This document shows, one piece after another, positions 34,513-44,187 of a stretch of 64,000 nt of DNA (position 1 is its first letter; every line of letters begins with the position of its first letter). A program made the position numbers and the translations under genes. The notes under the pieces are model-generated. The model saw nothing but the letters and a program-made list of their open reading frames with translations, was not told the origin of the DNA and did no database searches. This DNA comes from Cronobacter sakazakii (GTDB lineage Bacteria > Pseudomonadota > Gammaproteobacteria > Enterobacterales > Enterobacteriaceae). The stretch spans positions 4,447,266 through 4,511,265 of the forward strand of contig NZ_CP011047.1 in the NCBI RefSeq assembly GCF_000982825.1, given 5' to 3'.

Positions 34513-34989
34513 ATGAAACAGCTTTCCTTTTTACCCGGCGAGATGACGCCACAGGACCGGTGTCTCATTCAGCGGGCGCTCAGGGCTCTGGACCGCCACC
34601 TGCATGAGCCCGGCGTAGCCTTCACCTCTACCCACGCCGTACGTGAATGGCTGCGACTGCATATGGCCGCGCTTGAGCGGGAAGAGTTCCGGGTGTTGTA
34701 TCTGGACAACCAGAATCAGTTGATTGCCCATGAAACGCTCTTCACCGGCACGATTAACCGCACCGAGGTGCATCCCCGGGAGGTGGTCAAACGTGCTCTG
34801 CACTTCAACGCGGCGGCGGTGATACTCGCGCACAACCATCCTTCTGGCGAGACAACACCCAGCCAGGCAGACAAAGCCCTCACGCAGCGACTGGTACAGG
34901 TGCTTCAGTTGGTGGATATCCGCGTCCCTGACCATCTGATTGTCGGCGGCAGGCAAATCTATTCGTTCGCAGAACACGGTTTGCTGTGA
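34513..34989 (+). CDS. RadC-like JAB-domain protein (YfjY/YeeS)
   Basis: 158 aa. JAB/MPN metalloprotease-like fold with the signature AHNHPSGETTPSQADKAL (H-x-H-P-S-x9-D) and a Glu in FTGTINRTEVHPRE. The family occurs in almost all islands of this type; despite the name it is not shown to repair DNA. Confidence 0.92.
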   Translation: MKQLSFLPGEMTPQDRCLIQRALRALDRHLHEPGVAFTSTHAVREWLRLHMAALEREEFRVLYLDNQNQLIAHETLFTGTINRTEVHPREVVKRALHFNAAAVILAHNHPSGETTPSQADKALTQRLVQVLQLVDIRVPDHLIVGGRQIYSFAEHGLL

Positions 34990-34997
34990 GGTATGAT

Positions 34998-35219
34998 ATG
35001 AAAATTATCAGTAAACGCCGGGCAATGACGATATACCGCCAGCATCCTGAGTCCCGGATCTTTCGCTACTGCAGTGGAAAATATCAGTGGCACGGTAGCG
35101 TCTGCCATTACACCGGCAGGGACGTTCCGGATATCGCAGGTGTCCTCGCGGTATACGCCGAACGCCGCCAGGACCGCAACGGGCCTTATGCCTGCCTGAT
35201 GAGCATCACTCTGAACTGA
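34998..35219 (+). CDS. yeeT: YeeT-like DUF987 protein
   Basis: 73 aa from ATG 34998, nine bases after the RadC-like gene. IISKRRAMTIYRQHPESRIF followed by CSGKYQWHGSVCHYTGRDVP is the YeeT/DUF987 pattern. Always encoded before the CbeA/CbtA-type pair; function unknown. Confidence 0.88.
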   Translation: MKIISKRRAMTIYRQHPESRIFRYCSGKYQWHGSVCHYTGRDVPDIAGVLAVYAERRQDRNGPYACLMSITLN

Positions 35220-35239
35220 CAATACAAAGGAGAGTCGTT

Positions 35240-35557
35240 ATGACTCACATCACATGGGGCCTGCAGCGGAATATCACGCCGCGCCTGGGAGCCCGTCTGG
35301 TGCAGGAGGGGAACCGGCTGCATTATCTGGCTGACCGGGCCAGCATCACCGGCAAGTTCAGTGACACCGAATGCCGGAAGCTGGATGAAACATTCCCGCA
35401 CTTTATCCGCCAGATGGAATCGATGCTGACCACCGGTGAAGTCAGCCCCCAACATGCCCACTGCGTCATCATGTACCACAACGGTTTCACCTGTGAAGCC
35501 GACACCCTTGGCAGTTGCGGTTACGTGTACATCGCCATTTATCCCACCCAGCGCTAA
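35240..35557 (+). CDS. yfjZ: CbeA/YfjZ-type antitoxin
   Basis: 105 aa: WGLQRNITPRLGARLVQEGN, then LHYLADRASITGKFSDTECR. It matches the YeeU/YfjZ/YagB family, type IV antitoxins that stabilise MreB and FtsZ filaments against the partner toxin instead of binding the toxin. Ribosome binding site AAGGAG upstream; 20 bases separate it from the toxin gene. Confidence 0.92.
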   Translation: MTHITWGLQRNITPRLGARLVQEGNRLHYLADRASITGKFSDTECRKLDETFPHFIRQMESMLTTGEVSPQHAHCVIMYHNGFTCEADTLGSCGYVYIAIYPTQR

Positions 35558-35577
35558 TAACTTTCACGAGAGCAAAC

Positions 35578-35919
35578 ATGAAAACTTTACCTGCAACAAC
35601 TCAGCGGGCGGTGAAGCCCTGCCTGTCACCCGTGGCTGTCTGGCAAATGCTACTGACACGCCTGCTGGAACAGCACTATGGTCTCACCCTCAACGACACA
35701 CCGTTCAGTGAGGAACGTGTTATACAGGAACATATCGATGCCGGGATCTCGCTGGCTGATGCCGTGAATTTTCTGGTGGAAAAATACGAACTGGTGCGTA
35801 TCGACAGGAAGGGATTTAACTGGCAGGAACAATCGCCTTATCTTCAGGCTGTCGATATTCTGCGAGCGCGGCAGGCAACTGGCTTGTTGCAGCAAAGCCG
35901 TAGCAACGTAGTACGATGA
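35578..35919 (+). CDS. ypjF: CbtA/YpjF-type cytoskeleton-targeting toxin
   Basis: 113 aa from ATG 35578. KTLPATTQRAVKPCLSPVAV and then MLLTRLLEQHYGLTLNDTPF, DAVNFLVEKYELVRIDRKGF are characteristic of CbtA/YkfI/YpjF toxins, which inhibit MreB and FtsZ polymerisation. Appears full length. With the antitoxin upstream this stabilises the island or acts in growth arrest. Confidence 0.92.
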   Translation: MKTLPATTQRAVKPCLSPVAVWQMLLTRLLEQHYGLTLNDTPFSEERVIQEHIDAGISLADAVNFLVEKYELVRIDRKGFNWQEQSPYLQAVDILRARQATGLLQQSRSNVVR

Positions 35920-36306
35920 ACATTGCGTACAACCTTCCCGATTTACATTTCTGAACTTCCTCCCTTGTTTACCTATTGCGTAATGCGCCTGCTGCTACCC
36001 GGCTGGCGCGTTATCTTTTTACGGACAAACCATCATGCAACCAGAAGGTGAAGTATTAACCGATCATAATGAGCTAATTTGTTCAAGCTTTATTGAACAC
36101 ATTGCCAACACATTGAATTTAGGAGTGGTGTAGACATGGACAACTAAACCTGCAGCCACGGAGGTATAGCGAGTGAAGCCCTATCCGGCCTTTTTGGTCA
36201 GTAGATAAGATTGATCTTCGTTGATAGAATTTACTTACATCAGCAGTTACATGAAAATAATTTTTGGTGGGAAAAAGATAAGACACTACGTAACTATTTG
36301 ATTTCT
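35920..36306. other. Island right end, no established gene
   Basis: Contains a 32-codon open frame (36035-36133, starting MQPEGEVLTDHNELI) that may be a cut-off remnant of the gene that usually follows cbtA, and an arm-type repeat at 36228-36252 (AATTTACTTACATCAGC...) matching 5749-5773 at 23 of 25 positions. Otherwise nothing recognised. Confidence 0.5.
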
Positions 36307-36352
36307 TGGTGCCGATAATAGGAGTCGAACCTACGACCTTCGCATTACGAAT
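36307..36352 (-). repeat. Right attachment repeat: tRNA-Thr(CGU) 3' fragment
   Basis: Exact 46-base copy of 5577-5622, from TGGTGCCGATAATAGG to GCATTACGAAT; read on the minus strand it is the thrW 3' end including CCA. The tRNA sequence stops in the anticodon loop here, so no intact tRNA is formed. It is at once the right end of the 5577-36352 island and, very probably, the left end of the lambdoid prophage. Confidence 0.85.
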
Positions 36353-36569
36353 TATAAGAACCACCTTGTAACACAATAACTTACCGCGTCATACCTGCGC
36401 TCACACGTCCCATGACGCCAAAACATGCAAAGCTGTGCAAACCGGTGCAAAGCCTTGCGTGTCTCACTTCTGTCCCACCTCTACCAGGCGCAAGACGAAT
36501 CGACACCTTCCGAGGTTTTGAGTTGTTTTGCGCTAATTTTTTGCCCCATCCATGCCACATAGATTGCTT
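36353..36569. other. Prophage end, no gene
   Basis: Sequence between the att repeat and the tail fibre assembly gene. GTGCAAA words recur at 36427-36460 (GCAAAGCTGTGCAAACCGGT), which could be integrase arm sites. No open frame of interest. Confidence 0.4.
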
Positions 36570-37151
36570 TCAAGGAGCTATGGGCCATGAGATATCAGGA
36601 GCGGAATTCGTGTCTATACGACTTAATAACACTCTGAATTTTTTCAAGGCTAAAAGTCTTGCTGTCTCATCTTCTGTTGCCATGTCAAGATCAACAGCAT
36701 CCTGAAGGAGTGATATCTCGTTGCTTGCTTCATTCATCAGCATCGTTTTCCTTTCTACTGCCTCTTTCTGCTGAATATCTTTGAGTGCTTTATCGTCGGG
36801 TAGCCACTTTTCTCCATCCCAAAACTCCCATGCCCGAGGAGGACCAGACAAAGTAAACCCATCAGGAATGTCTCCAGGCTCATTTATAATAATGGTCTTG
36901 CTTTTGTCAGTAGAGTAGGCTGTCTTGCCACGATAATCTGAGGTGATAATCCATTCAGATCCATTCGCATTTCTGATTATCGCCTTTCCCTCTTGCAGAG
37001 GCGGCGGCGCGTCGAGGTATGCGCCAGCTGGAAGTCCCGTTCCTCTACTTATCATGACTTCAGAGGTGCCTATGTATTCCCCATTGATGTCTGCAATATA
37101 AACTTTTTGGATGAAATCTTGTTCAGCAAAACCATCTGAATTGAATACCAT
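36570..37151 (-). CDS. tfa: Tail fibre assembly protein (Tfa family)
   Basis: 193 aa. The C-terminal half has the Tfa signature: WEFWDGEKWLPDDKALKDIQ, then MLMNEASNEISLLQDAVDLD and ALKKFRVLLSRIDTNSAPDI. Tfa proteins chaperone the trimerisation of tail fibres and may stay on the tip. The start overlaps the fibre gene's stop by one base. Last late gene of the prophage. Confidence 0.92.
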   Translation of the reverse strand: MVFNSDGFAEQDFIQKVYIADINGEYIGTSEVMISRGTGLPAGAYLDAPPPLQEGKAIIRNANGSEWIITSDYRGKTAYSTDKSKTIIINEPGDIPDGFTLSGPPRAWEFWDGEKWLPDDKALKDIQQKEAVERKTMLMNEASNEISLLQDAVDLDMATEDETARLLALKKFRVLLSRIDTNSAPDISWPIAP

Positions 37152-38041
37152 TACGAAGCCCTCACTATCATATTCCAGACTATGTTTCTCATTCTGACTT
37201 CTGCTGAGTTTCCACGACCATAAGAAGGACTTGATTTTGATGCATCAATGGTTGCAGTCACGCTACGAAGGAAAGTTGTGTCACTCGTTATTGTGTACGC
37301 AGCTGCAACGCCTCCTGCGCACGTTATCGCGCCTGTGCCAAATCCTCTGGAATCAACCGATGGCGCAAAAGACCCTACAATATTAGGAGCTGCGTCCAGT
37401 TGTTCCGAAAGCATTGCCCTCCCCTGATCTACTCCCCTGCCATCATCAAATCCCCTGACTACGTTAGCACGCATATCGGGAAGAACGCCTGTCGTATAAA
37501 TAGAAGCTAATTTTGGGTATAGCGTTTTATCGAATGATGCCCCATTCAACCTGAGGTATTTAATTCCAAGAGTTGAGTTGTCAGGAAGATTTAAAGAAGG
37601 CCACACTAACATCGACCCCACAGGTGAAAGAGCGTCAACCATATCTTTAATGCTATTCAATGATGGGCCAGTCCATGAGCTACCGTCTGATAGAGTGACA
37701 GTAATATTACCTGCGCCTGAAAACATTTGCTGCCAGTTTGTTTTGTCCAGGTTAAGTCCACGTAAGGCTTCGGCGGTCTGTGAGGCAAGTGACGCGGTAA
37801 TTAAGCTCTGTGCTTCCTGAGGAACGGCAAACCAGGCGACTCCGCTTTGAGTTGGCCCCGTGTAATTACTGACAAGCGTCAGCTGAGTATTGCTTGTAAT
37901 TGTTTTAACAGGCAGGGTGTAAGGAGTCCCACCAATTTTAACAACAATGAAGTCTCCCGCCTTCAGTTCCGTTGTGAATGACGTTCCATTACCAGTAACC
38001 GCTGCTGATTTATTTGTTAGCGTAAGAGTGCCTGCCGACAT
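37151..38041 (-). CDS. Tail fibre (side tail fibre/collar type)
   Basis: 296 aa. Starts with a short beta domain (SAGTLTLTNKSAAVTGNGTS) common in fibre-base proteins; the middle has the tail-collar pattern SPVGSMLVWPSLNLPDNSTL and YLRLNGASFDKTLYPKLASI; a C-terminal domain with RNIVWNMIVRAS closes it. Determines host receptor binding. It lies directly upstream of tfa, its chaperone. Confidence 0.88.
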   Translation of the reverse strand: MSAGTLTLTNKSAAVTGNGTSFTTELKAGDFIVVKIGGTPYTLPVKTITSNTQLTLVSNYTGPTQSGVAWFAVPQEAQSLITASLASQTAEALRGLNLDKTNWQQMFSGAGNITVTLSDGSSWTGPSLNSIKDMVDALSPVGSMLVWPSLNLPDNSTLGIKYLRLNGASFDKTLYPKLASIYTTGVLPDMRANVVRGFDDGRGVDQGRAMLSEQLDAAPNIVGSFAPSVDSRGFGTGAITCAGGVAAAYTITSDTTFLRSVTATIDASKSSPSYGRGNSAEVRMRNIVWNMIVRAS

Positions 38042-38077
38042 GGTATTCTCCTGAAAAAACCGCCATAGCGATGCTGC

Positions 38078-39034
38078 TTAATACATGCTTTCAAGCAGTA
38101 AGATATTTGTAGAGCTGACAATATCGAACATCACCGGATATTCACTTGTCCAGAAAGTAGCGACGTAGCCACGGCCGATCCGCACCGCGTTTCCGCTTCT
38201 GACGATCCCGCAATATTTCGCGTAACACCAGCCGCCCTGAATATCAGACTTCGCGCCATAGCGACCCAGCATAATGAAACGGTTGCCAATGTCCGTTGAC
38301 GTTTTCGATGCACGGAAATACGCATTGCTGTATAAAAAAGGGCGGCGCGTTGTAGAGAATGTGCACTGACCCGCTGCATTAAAAAAGTTAAGGCCGGGTC
38401 CCGCAACGGGTGCCGCACCCGCCGCAAATATCACGATGTCCATGGTGACTGTAGCGTTCACATTTGCGCCGTTACGCTCCAGTGTGGCGATGACTCTGGT
38501 GCCATCATATTCAACCGTCACACCATCGGCGCTCCATTTACCAAACACCAGATATGTTCCACGAGTAAAGCCGGTATTCGGCGGTGTCCACGAGCCGGTA
38601 AAGGTGACTCGCCCGCGCCATGCGCATTGACCCACAATGCTGCCATTCGTGATAGTGGTAAAATCTGTACTGTCAGAAATAAATAACCCGGCACGACCGG
38701 ACTGAGACGCTGGCATTATCTGCCACATCGTTCCGGGCCAGAGAATATCGTTATAGCCTTTTGCGCTGTACCACGACGAAATAGTCATGCTGCCACCATT
38801 CTGGGCGGCTCCGCTAAGGCAACCTACATCCGGAACGAGACTTGTTCCGGTTTGATAAATTCTGGCAGTTTCGTGCGGGGCATAGACCAGGGTGGCACCA
38901 GCCACATAACCCGGTGCGTTATATATGTTTCCTGATCCTCCTACTGTCCCGCACCAGGAGGGGCAACGAAGCCCGGCCGTGATTTCCATTACCGGACCGC
39001 CGTCATTTAAGTCAATCAGTAATCCACTGGGCAT
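38078..39034 (-). CDS. Phage tail protein of unknown role
   Basis: 318 aa. Glycine- and serine-rich, beta-strand dominated, with a WCGTVGGSGNIYNAPGYVAG start and no coiled coil. It sits between gpJ and the fibre gene, two bases after gpJ, so it is probably a tail-tip or fibre-linked protein, possibly binding polysaccharide. I do not recognise the family. Confidence 0.75.
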   Translation of the reverse strand: MPSGLLIDLNDGGPVMEITAGLRCPSWCGTVGGSGNIYNAPGYVAGATLVYAPHETARIYQTGTSLVPDVGCLSGAAQNGGSMTISSWYSAKGYNDILWPGTMWQIMPASQSGRAGLFISDSTDFTTITNGSIVGQCAWRGRVTFTGSWTPPNTGFTRGTYLVFGKWSADGVTVEYDGTRVIATLERNGANVNATVTMDIVIFAAGAAPVAGPGLNFFNAAGQCTFSTTRRPFLYSNAYFRASKTSTDIGNRFIMLGRYGAKSDIQGGWCYAKYCGIVRSGNAVRIGRGYVATFWTSEYPVMFDIVSSTNILLLESMY

Positions 39035-39036
39035 AA

Positions 39037-42000
39037 TTACCAGCTCCCCAGAACAATACGGCCACCATTCGCCAGGTTTACGGTAACGCCAGCCCCGTCA
39101 ATAACCACGTTGTTTCCGGGACCTGACATAGAGAAACGCCCTTCGGTTGCAATAATGGTTCCGCGCACTGTAACGGCATTGAACTCAGCATTACCTGCCT
39201 TATTGATGAGCCAACCTGATGCTCCTGCCACATAATTATTTGACTGAATGTAATTACCGATTTTAGCATTATCTATGCTCCCATCCTGGATAAAGGTGGA
39301 ACGCATAAACACCTGTCCATTAACCACAAAGAATGCTGCCTGATAATTACCCGGATCACTTCCGGAATAAATACCAAACTGGTCAGCGGCAAAAACGGTA
39401 GTCGACTTATAACTTCCTGCACCGTCAGGCTCTATACCCATTGCAAAACCAGTGTTATACAATTGGTCACCACGTTTAATGCCGAGGTTGAGCGTATAGA
39501 ATGCCTTGGCTGTTCCATTATCTGTTACAGTTGCGGTTAGCTTTTGGTTAAGCGCTGCCGTAGTTTGTGCATATTGAGCCTGAACCTGAGTTGTTAATTC
39601 AGCCAGAGACTTATCAACATCAGCGACAGTAGTTTTAACGATAAGAATATCCGCTCTGACTTCCCCGTACTGTGCCCATTGATGGTCAACAGTAGAGTTA
39701 TTAGCGAGAGCGTTTTCTAAAATCCCCTCAATATTGGTATCAATACCATTCTGAAGGTTTTCAAATGCGCCAGAATTGCGAATTGCATCATCGATATAAT
39801 CCAGCATTCCTGGGATATCAGCTGAAGCCTGTCCTGATGCTTCGACAAAGGGAGAAACACCAAATGCGTTTTTTGTTCTTACGTACATATAGTACGTTGT
39901 GTCTGCTTTGAGATTATGAAGCGTCCACTGACTGGAGCGACCAAGAAATTGGGTCTGCTCCTCAATGAGCGAGGGGTCAGTGATGCGATTCTCGCCTGAA
40001 TACCAAAACTCAAATGTCGTATCAGTTGTTGCTGTTACACTCATCACCGGCACAATATCAGCCGAAAAAATGCCAGGCGTCCATATAACAGATGTTGGTG
40101 CCAGCGGAGCGCCTATCACCAGGCTAACCTGAGTTTCAGCGCCTTTCATTCCGTTCTCATTCCGGCCTCTGACGCCAAGCGTGTAGCTTCCGGCATTCAA
40201 TCCGTAGAAGTCATAGCTAAACTTCTCGGTCTGATATTGCGCAACCACTTTCCCCGAATCGTTATAGACATAGAGTTCGAATACCAGTTTTTTGGTAGTC
40301 GTGGCCGTCTCCCAGGTAGCCGTAACCTGTACAGTTTCGCTGTTTACGTTAATAACGCGCAGGTTTTCAATATTTGGAACGCGATAGCCGTTCAGCGTGT
40401 CGTTCGGCACCTCAAATACTGCTCCGGCATCTACCACAGCTTGTTTGTTCGGATCGTGCTGCGAGGCGGTTATGCTATAAACGGAGTTGTTTTCTGTCTC
40501 GGCAATACTCAGGATACGGAAAAGACGAGTAGAAACCTCCGTAGTGGAGATAGCAAATACAGTCCCGTCCCTTACCCATGCTGGCGTGGTTTTCAGTGTA
40601 ACGACAGAACCAGACACTGTTGTGATTTCATACTTCGAGAACTTACCGTTGCTTCCCATAATGGACATAACATCGCCGGGAGATACCAGGCTGGAGAGAT
40701 TCGCATCTACGGTGATTTTATTCCCTGAGTGCGAAAGGATTCGACCGCCAAGCCTTGCGCCAGCGTAATCATTATCCATGACCTCAATGATGTCGCCGGG
40801 TGTAAATGCGATCGCGTCTCGCGCCATCTGGAACGTCAGTCTGTTGCTCTCTCGTTTAGCGGTCTCAAGAATCCACTTACCCGCTCGCCATGCCTGGCCG
40901 CGTGACGTACACCCGAAGGCCTCGATAGTGGTTTCGTTGTAATTGCCTCTGGCGATCATCTCATCATCAGAAACGTATTCCTTCACCTGTTCCCAGCCGT
41001 TATCCGGGTCGGTCCAGGACACCACGACAGCGTTGTACTTCTCAGATCGCTTAACCGAGCTGCGACTGAACTTCCCGTCAACAACGTTAGCATTGGTTAC
41101 GGTGGCGATAGGGTCTTGCGGGGCATCCAGCATAACTGTCAGCCGCATGCCGTCCCAAAGTGCAACCCCTCTGAACATCCCGGCAATTTTGTCGAGAATG
41201 TCGCGGGCGCTGGCCTGCTCAGTAATGTAGGCGTTCAGAGTCATTCGGGGCTCTTTCCCACCGTAGCCATCATCTACAAGCTGATCGCAATACTGAGAAA
41301 GGACATACAGCGCGCCGTCATCGACATCAATTGAACCCGCCCTGCGTGCCAGTCCGAACCGAGTATTCTTTGCCAGTTCACGGAAAAGCCATGCTGGGTT
41401 ATTGGTCCATGCCTTCTTAAATCCCCCGAGCCATAAACCGGTATAGGTTCTGGTTATTGGGTTGTAATTATCCGGCACATCAACAATTAGCCCGCGCAGA
41501 TGATAGGTGCGGCTTGGGGTGTCGGTGTACTGGTCGCGGTCGATTACAGCGCCAGCGATCGCCGAGAATGGGTAGGACAGGTTATCGTCGGTTATCTCAG
41601 TAAAGCTGTTCCAGATAGTGCCGTTAGTCAGCAGGTCACTCGTACTGTCAGGCGTTACGCGGCGTACACGGATATCGAATGGTTTAATGTCAGGCGCATC
41701 GATGACATGAGCCTCAAGATATTCACCCGAAATCTTGCCGTTAATCGTGACCGTTTTCTGCTGCACCCATCCTGCCGATGCAGTGCGGGTTTCAAGAACA
41801 AGCGTTACTGACGTGTTTTTCTGGTTTCCCTTTGTGTCCTGCTGAACAAGGCCGGTAACGCCAACGTTGAAGCGCACACGCGTCACATCCTGGTCTGTTA
41901 TGGTTCGCACCAGAGGCGTTGCATACTTAACCTCTGTATTGACGATAGTGGTCGCCTCTATGGCAGAAAACCCATTTATTGGTGCCTGTGTCTCTGAACC

Positions 42001-42216
42001 AGGACGCCAGGCAGCACTCACCCCGTTGATGCTTACATTGCCGTTGGCATCTGTAATAGGCGTTTTGTTCAGCATGAAAGAGGAAAGGTGTACCTGGTCT
42101 ACCGGACCGTAAATTGGCCCCTCACTGATGAGGTCCAGCACACGGTAAAACTGTTTTGATTTGAGGTTATCGTCGAGAAGTTTGGGGGTGCTGGCCTTGC
42201 CGCCGCCTGAGCTCAT
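39037..42216 (-). CDS. J: Tip attachment protein J (host specificity)
   Basis: 1059 aa, typical length for lambda J. Starts SSGGGKASTPKLLDDNLKSK; N-terminal hub domains carry DLISEGPIYGPVDQ; fibronectin type III-like domains lie in the middle (about 600-790); the C-terminus has the coiled linker (ADVDKSLAELTTQVQAQYAQ) and the receptor-end domain found in lambdoid J (NGQVFMRSTFIQDGSIDNAK). It forms the central tail tip and binds an outer-membrane receptor. Confidence 0.95.
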   Translation of the reverse strand: MSSGGGKASTPKLLDDNLKSKQFYRVLDLISEGPIYGPVDQVHLSSFMLNKTPITDANGNVSINGVSAAWRPGSETQAPINGFSAIEATTIVNTEVKYATPLVRTITDQDVTRVRFNVGVTGLVQQDTKGNQKNTSVTLVLETRTASAGWVQQKTVTINGKISGEYLEAHVIDAPDIKPFDIRVRRVTPDSTSDLLTNGTIWNSFTEITDDNLSYPFSAIAGAVIDRDQYTDTPSRTYHLRGLIVDVPDNYNPITRTYTGLWLGGFKKAWTNNPAWLFRELAKNTRFGLARRAGSIDVDDGALYVLSQYCDQLVDDGYGGKEPRMTLNAYITEQASARDILDKIAGMFRGVALWDGMRLTVMLDAPQDPIATVTNANVVDGKFSRSSVKRSEKYNAVVVSWTDPDNGWEQVKEYVSDDEMIARGNYNETTIEAFGCTSRGQAWRAGKWILETAKRESNRLTFQMARDAIAFTPGDIIEVMDNDYAGARLGGRILSHSGNKITVDANLSSLVSPGDVMSIMGSNGKFSKYEITTVSGSVVTLKTTPAWVRDGTVFAISTTEVSTRLFRILSIAETENNSVYSITASQHDPNKQAVVDAGAVFEVPNDTLNGYRVPNIENLRVINVNSETVQVTATWETATTTKKLVFELYVYNDSGKVVAQYQTEKFSYDFYGLNAGSYTLGVRGRNENGMKGAETQVSLVIGAPLAPTSVIWTPGIFSADIVPVMSVTATTDTTFEFWYSGENRITDPSLIEEQTQFLGRSSQWTLHNLKADTTYYMYVRTKNAFGVSPFVEASGQASADIPGMLDYIDDAIRNSGAFENLQNGIDTNIEGILENALANNSTVDHQWAQYGEVRADILIVKTTVADVDKSLAELTTQVQAQYAQTTAALNQKLTATVTDNGTAKAFYTLNLGIKRGDQLYNTGFAMGIEPDGAGSYKSTTVFAADQFGIYSGSDPGNYQAAFFVVNGQVFMRSTFIQDGSIDNAKIGNYIQSNNYVAGASGWLINKAGNAEFNAVTVRGTIIATEGRFSMSGPGNNVVIDGAGVTVNLANGGRIVLGSW

Positions 42217-42227
42217 GAATTTACTCC

Positions 42228-42258
42228 ATAAAAAAAGCCATCCTGAGATGGCTTATTC
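42228..42258 (-). terminator. Terminator after the HNH gene
   Basis: On the minus strand AAGCCATC-TCAG-GATGGCTT followed by a run of Ts. It lies between the HNH gene and J, insulating the inserted gene. Confidence 0.8.
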
Positions 42259-42259
42259 T

Positions 42260-42817
42260 TTATTTGCCGTGGCGCTCGGTGTACCCGGCCCCATGTTCGT
42301 TTAGCTGATTTATCTGCTCTTCCCGCCACTTAACCGCACGGAACATTGCTTCTTCAAGCGAGCCGCCTTTTGGATAAAATTGGCGACGGACTTGCTTACC
42401 ATCAATATGGACATACGCCTCATAGAAGGGGAATTTGCCCTTATCCATAGCCAGCCTGACTCCAGTTAGACCAGAGTTATTATTCTTTTGCCTTCGACAA
42501 TTTCGGGCATTTTTTGATGGTGTAACCAAACGGAGATTAGAAATCTTATTGTTTAGTGTGTTCCCATCCACATGATCGATAACAAGACCTTCGGAAACCT
42601 CACCATGATGCAGGAACCATACAATGCGATGAACGCTTTTATATCCACCATTAACTCTGGCTCGGTAATAGCTTCGCGGATATTTACCGGATATCTTATT
42701 TATTGTCCCGGCTTGATGACCGCATTTTGTGCGCCGTGATGGAGATATTTTCCATGTCAGGCAAGTGGGTGATGTTTCGTCATAAACAAATAAATCATGT
42801 AGACTTAACTCAGCCAT
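42260..42817 (-). CDS. Free-standing HNH homing endonuclease with AP2-like domain
   Basis: 185 aa; GGAGG precedes the ATG. HNH core: HRIVWFLHHGEVSEGLVIDH followed by VDGNTLNNKISNLRLVT, with further Asn/His residues in KNARNCRRQKN. A C-terminal AP2-like DNA-binding segment (SGLTGVRLAMDKGKFPFYEA) follows. Inserted between tail genes I and J with its own terminator. Such genes spread by cutting phages lacking them and need no role in phage growth. Confidence 0.88.
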   Translation of the reverse strand: MAELSLHDLFVYDETSPTCLTWKISPSRRTKCGHQAGTINKISGKYPRSYYRARVNGGYKSVHRIVWFLHHGEVSEGLVIDHVDGNTLNNKISNLRLVTPSKNARNCRRQKNNNSGLTGVRLAMDKGKFPFYEAYVHIDGKQVRRQFYPKGGSLEEAMFRAVKWREEQINQLNEHGAGYTERHGK

Positions 42818-42898
42818 GATGACCTCCGATTCAGGTTATTTGGTTAGAGCCGGAGTGATGTTCCACCATCATTTCCGGCTTGTTTATTTTACCACCTG

Positions 42899-43432
42899 TC
42901 ACCCTATTGAAATATCCCAATCGACATTATTTGATGTGTCGATACCGAGGGATATTACGTTTGAGCCAACCACCATCTCTCCAAGAAGAAGAGGCACTGG
43001 CCTGCCCTGACCGACGCGGTTTTCAGCGCTGGTAAATGAGTTGTTTGTGATGGTGTTAGTTTCTGCCGCTTCAGCCGCGTTCTTAGTTTTCATGTTGCGT
43101 GACATGTAGATTGAGTATGCAACCGAGACAGCTGAAACAACCAGAGAAGCGATAAGCACGATTGTGCTAGTTTCTAGTCCAGAGCCCTCGATGATTGGCA
43201 CAAAAAGCACGGTTGAGCCATCAGGAAGCTTCCTGTCCATGTGCAGGCGGATTGATTCTTCTGTCACATCTTCGCCAGCCATACGGATGCGTATGCGGGT
43301 TTTCAGGAAGTCCTTTTTGAACTCGGGGCTCTGTGCCAACAGAAGACGCAACCCTTGGGCAGGAGTCTCAACATTCATCTCGACCTGGCGGAAATGTCTT
43401 CGTAAATGCCCTGCAAATTTAAAGATGAGCAC
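42899..43432 (-). CDS. I: Tail assembly protein I
   Basis: 177 aa from GTG 43432. Similar to lambda gpI: VEMNVETPAQGLRLLLAQSP, DRKLPDGSTVLFVPIIEGSG, followed by a hydrophobic segment (TSTIVLIASLVVSAVSVAYS) and a Gly-rich end PVPLLLGEMVVGSNVISLGI. Helps to build the tail tip. The N-terminus is shorter than in lambda and overlaps the end of K in another frame. Confidence 0.86.
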   Translation of the reverse strand: MLIFKFAGHLRRHFRQVEMNVETPAQGLRLLLAQSPEFKKDFLKTRIRIRMAGEDVTEESIRLHMDRKLPDGSTVLFVPIIEGSGLETSTIVLIASLVVSAVSVAYSIYMSRNMKTKNAAEAAETNTITNNSFTSAENRVGQGRPVPLLLGEMVVGSNVISLGIDTSNNVDWDISIG

Positions 43433-44187
43433 CTTTCGTGTCTCCAGATGGAATGAGTTTGCTTAATGAACGCGGGCCTGTAAGGCTCCCTGCGGCTGAG
43501 GTGACCAGCGCAGTCATGATGGAGAACCATATTTTCGTGCAGGAGGATCATGGCGTGGCATGGGTCAGCACCAGGGAAAGGCTGGCGAATAATTACGTCG
43601 CCGGGCTCAGCTTCCGACAGCTCCACCCGATGGAAATCATTGGCCTCCATATTTTTTAGATATAGGTTCTCTTCCCGAAGCCACCACCCCTGCGTCCTCT
43701 CAAAATCAGGCAGGTCTATACCGCAGAGATGGTACGCATCACGAAAAAGGGTGTAGCAATCCATCACCCCATGCTCGAACCGGCGGCCAAGCAAATGCGG
43801 TACTGCCCTGAACTTGAGCAACCGGCCATTAGATGCCAGCCACCATGGCAGGTCAGTCAGCACCTGCGCATGACGATCTGCACCTGAGAGGACGGAGAAG
43901 CTTTCAGGGTGTGAATGGAATACCGCCGTGATGTCACCCCGCTCTTCTGCTGCAAGCCAGTCGTCGTCGCTTATACGGAAGTGTCGCGCTGGCTCAGGGT
44001 GTGAGTTACTGCATGGGAAGAACACTGAGTCATCAATGATTAGCCCGCACACCTCTTCACCTGATGTCGCGGCATAATCGAGGCACTGCTGAATCAGCTC
44101 ACCTTCTGTGAGCCTGGGAAGCTGCTTATCGGCATTGGCTCCGGGCGCGGGAATCGAAACCTGCATCCTGTCCTCCTGTGTGAGCAT
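43375..44187 (-). CDS. K: Tail assembly protein K (MPN/NlpC-P60)
   Basis: 270 aa; the true start may be ATG 44166. The N-terminal MPN-like part contains CGLIIDDSVFFPCSNSHPEP and DITAVFHSHPES (JAMM-type H-x-H), and the C-terminal NlpC/P60 domain has the catalytic Cys in FEHGMDCYTLFRDAYHLCG and His in PFPGADPCHAMILL. In lambda it is needed for tip assembly and may cut peptidoglycan during injection. The gene overlaps L by about 90 bases. Confidence 0.9.
   Translation of the reverse strand: MLTQEDRMQVSIPAPGANADKQLPRLTEGELIQQCLDYAATSGEEVCGLIIDDSVFFPCSNSHPEPARHFRISDDDWLAAEERGDITAVFHSHPESFSVLSGADRHAQVLTDLPWWLASNGRLLKFRAVPHLLGRRFEHGVMDCYTLFRDAYHLCGIDLPDFERTQGWWLREENLYLKNMEANDFHRVELSEAEPGDVIIRQPFPGADPCHAMILLHENMVLHHDCAGHLSRREPYRPAFIKQTHSIWRHERCSSLNLQGIYEDISARSR

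Noticed and set aside
36119..36376. 85-aa minus-strand open frame
   Set aside because: It reads through the tRNA-Thr fragment and the island's end; the sequence RNAKVVGSTPIIGT is the translation of a tRNA T-arm.
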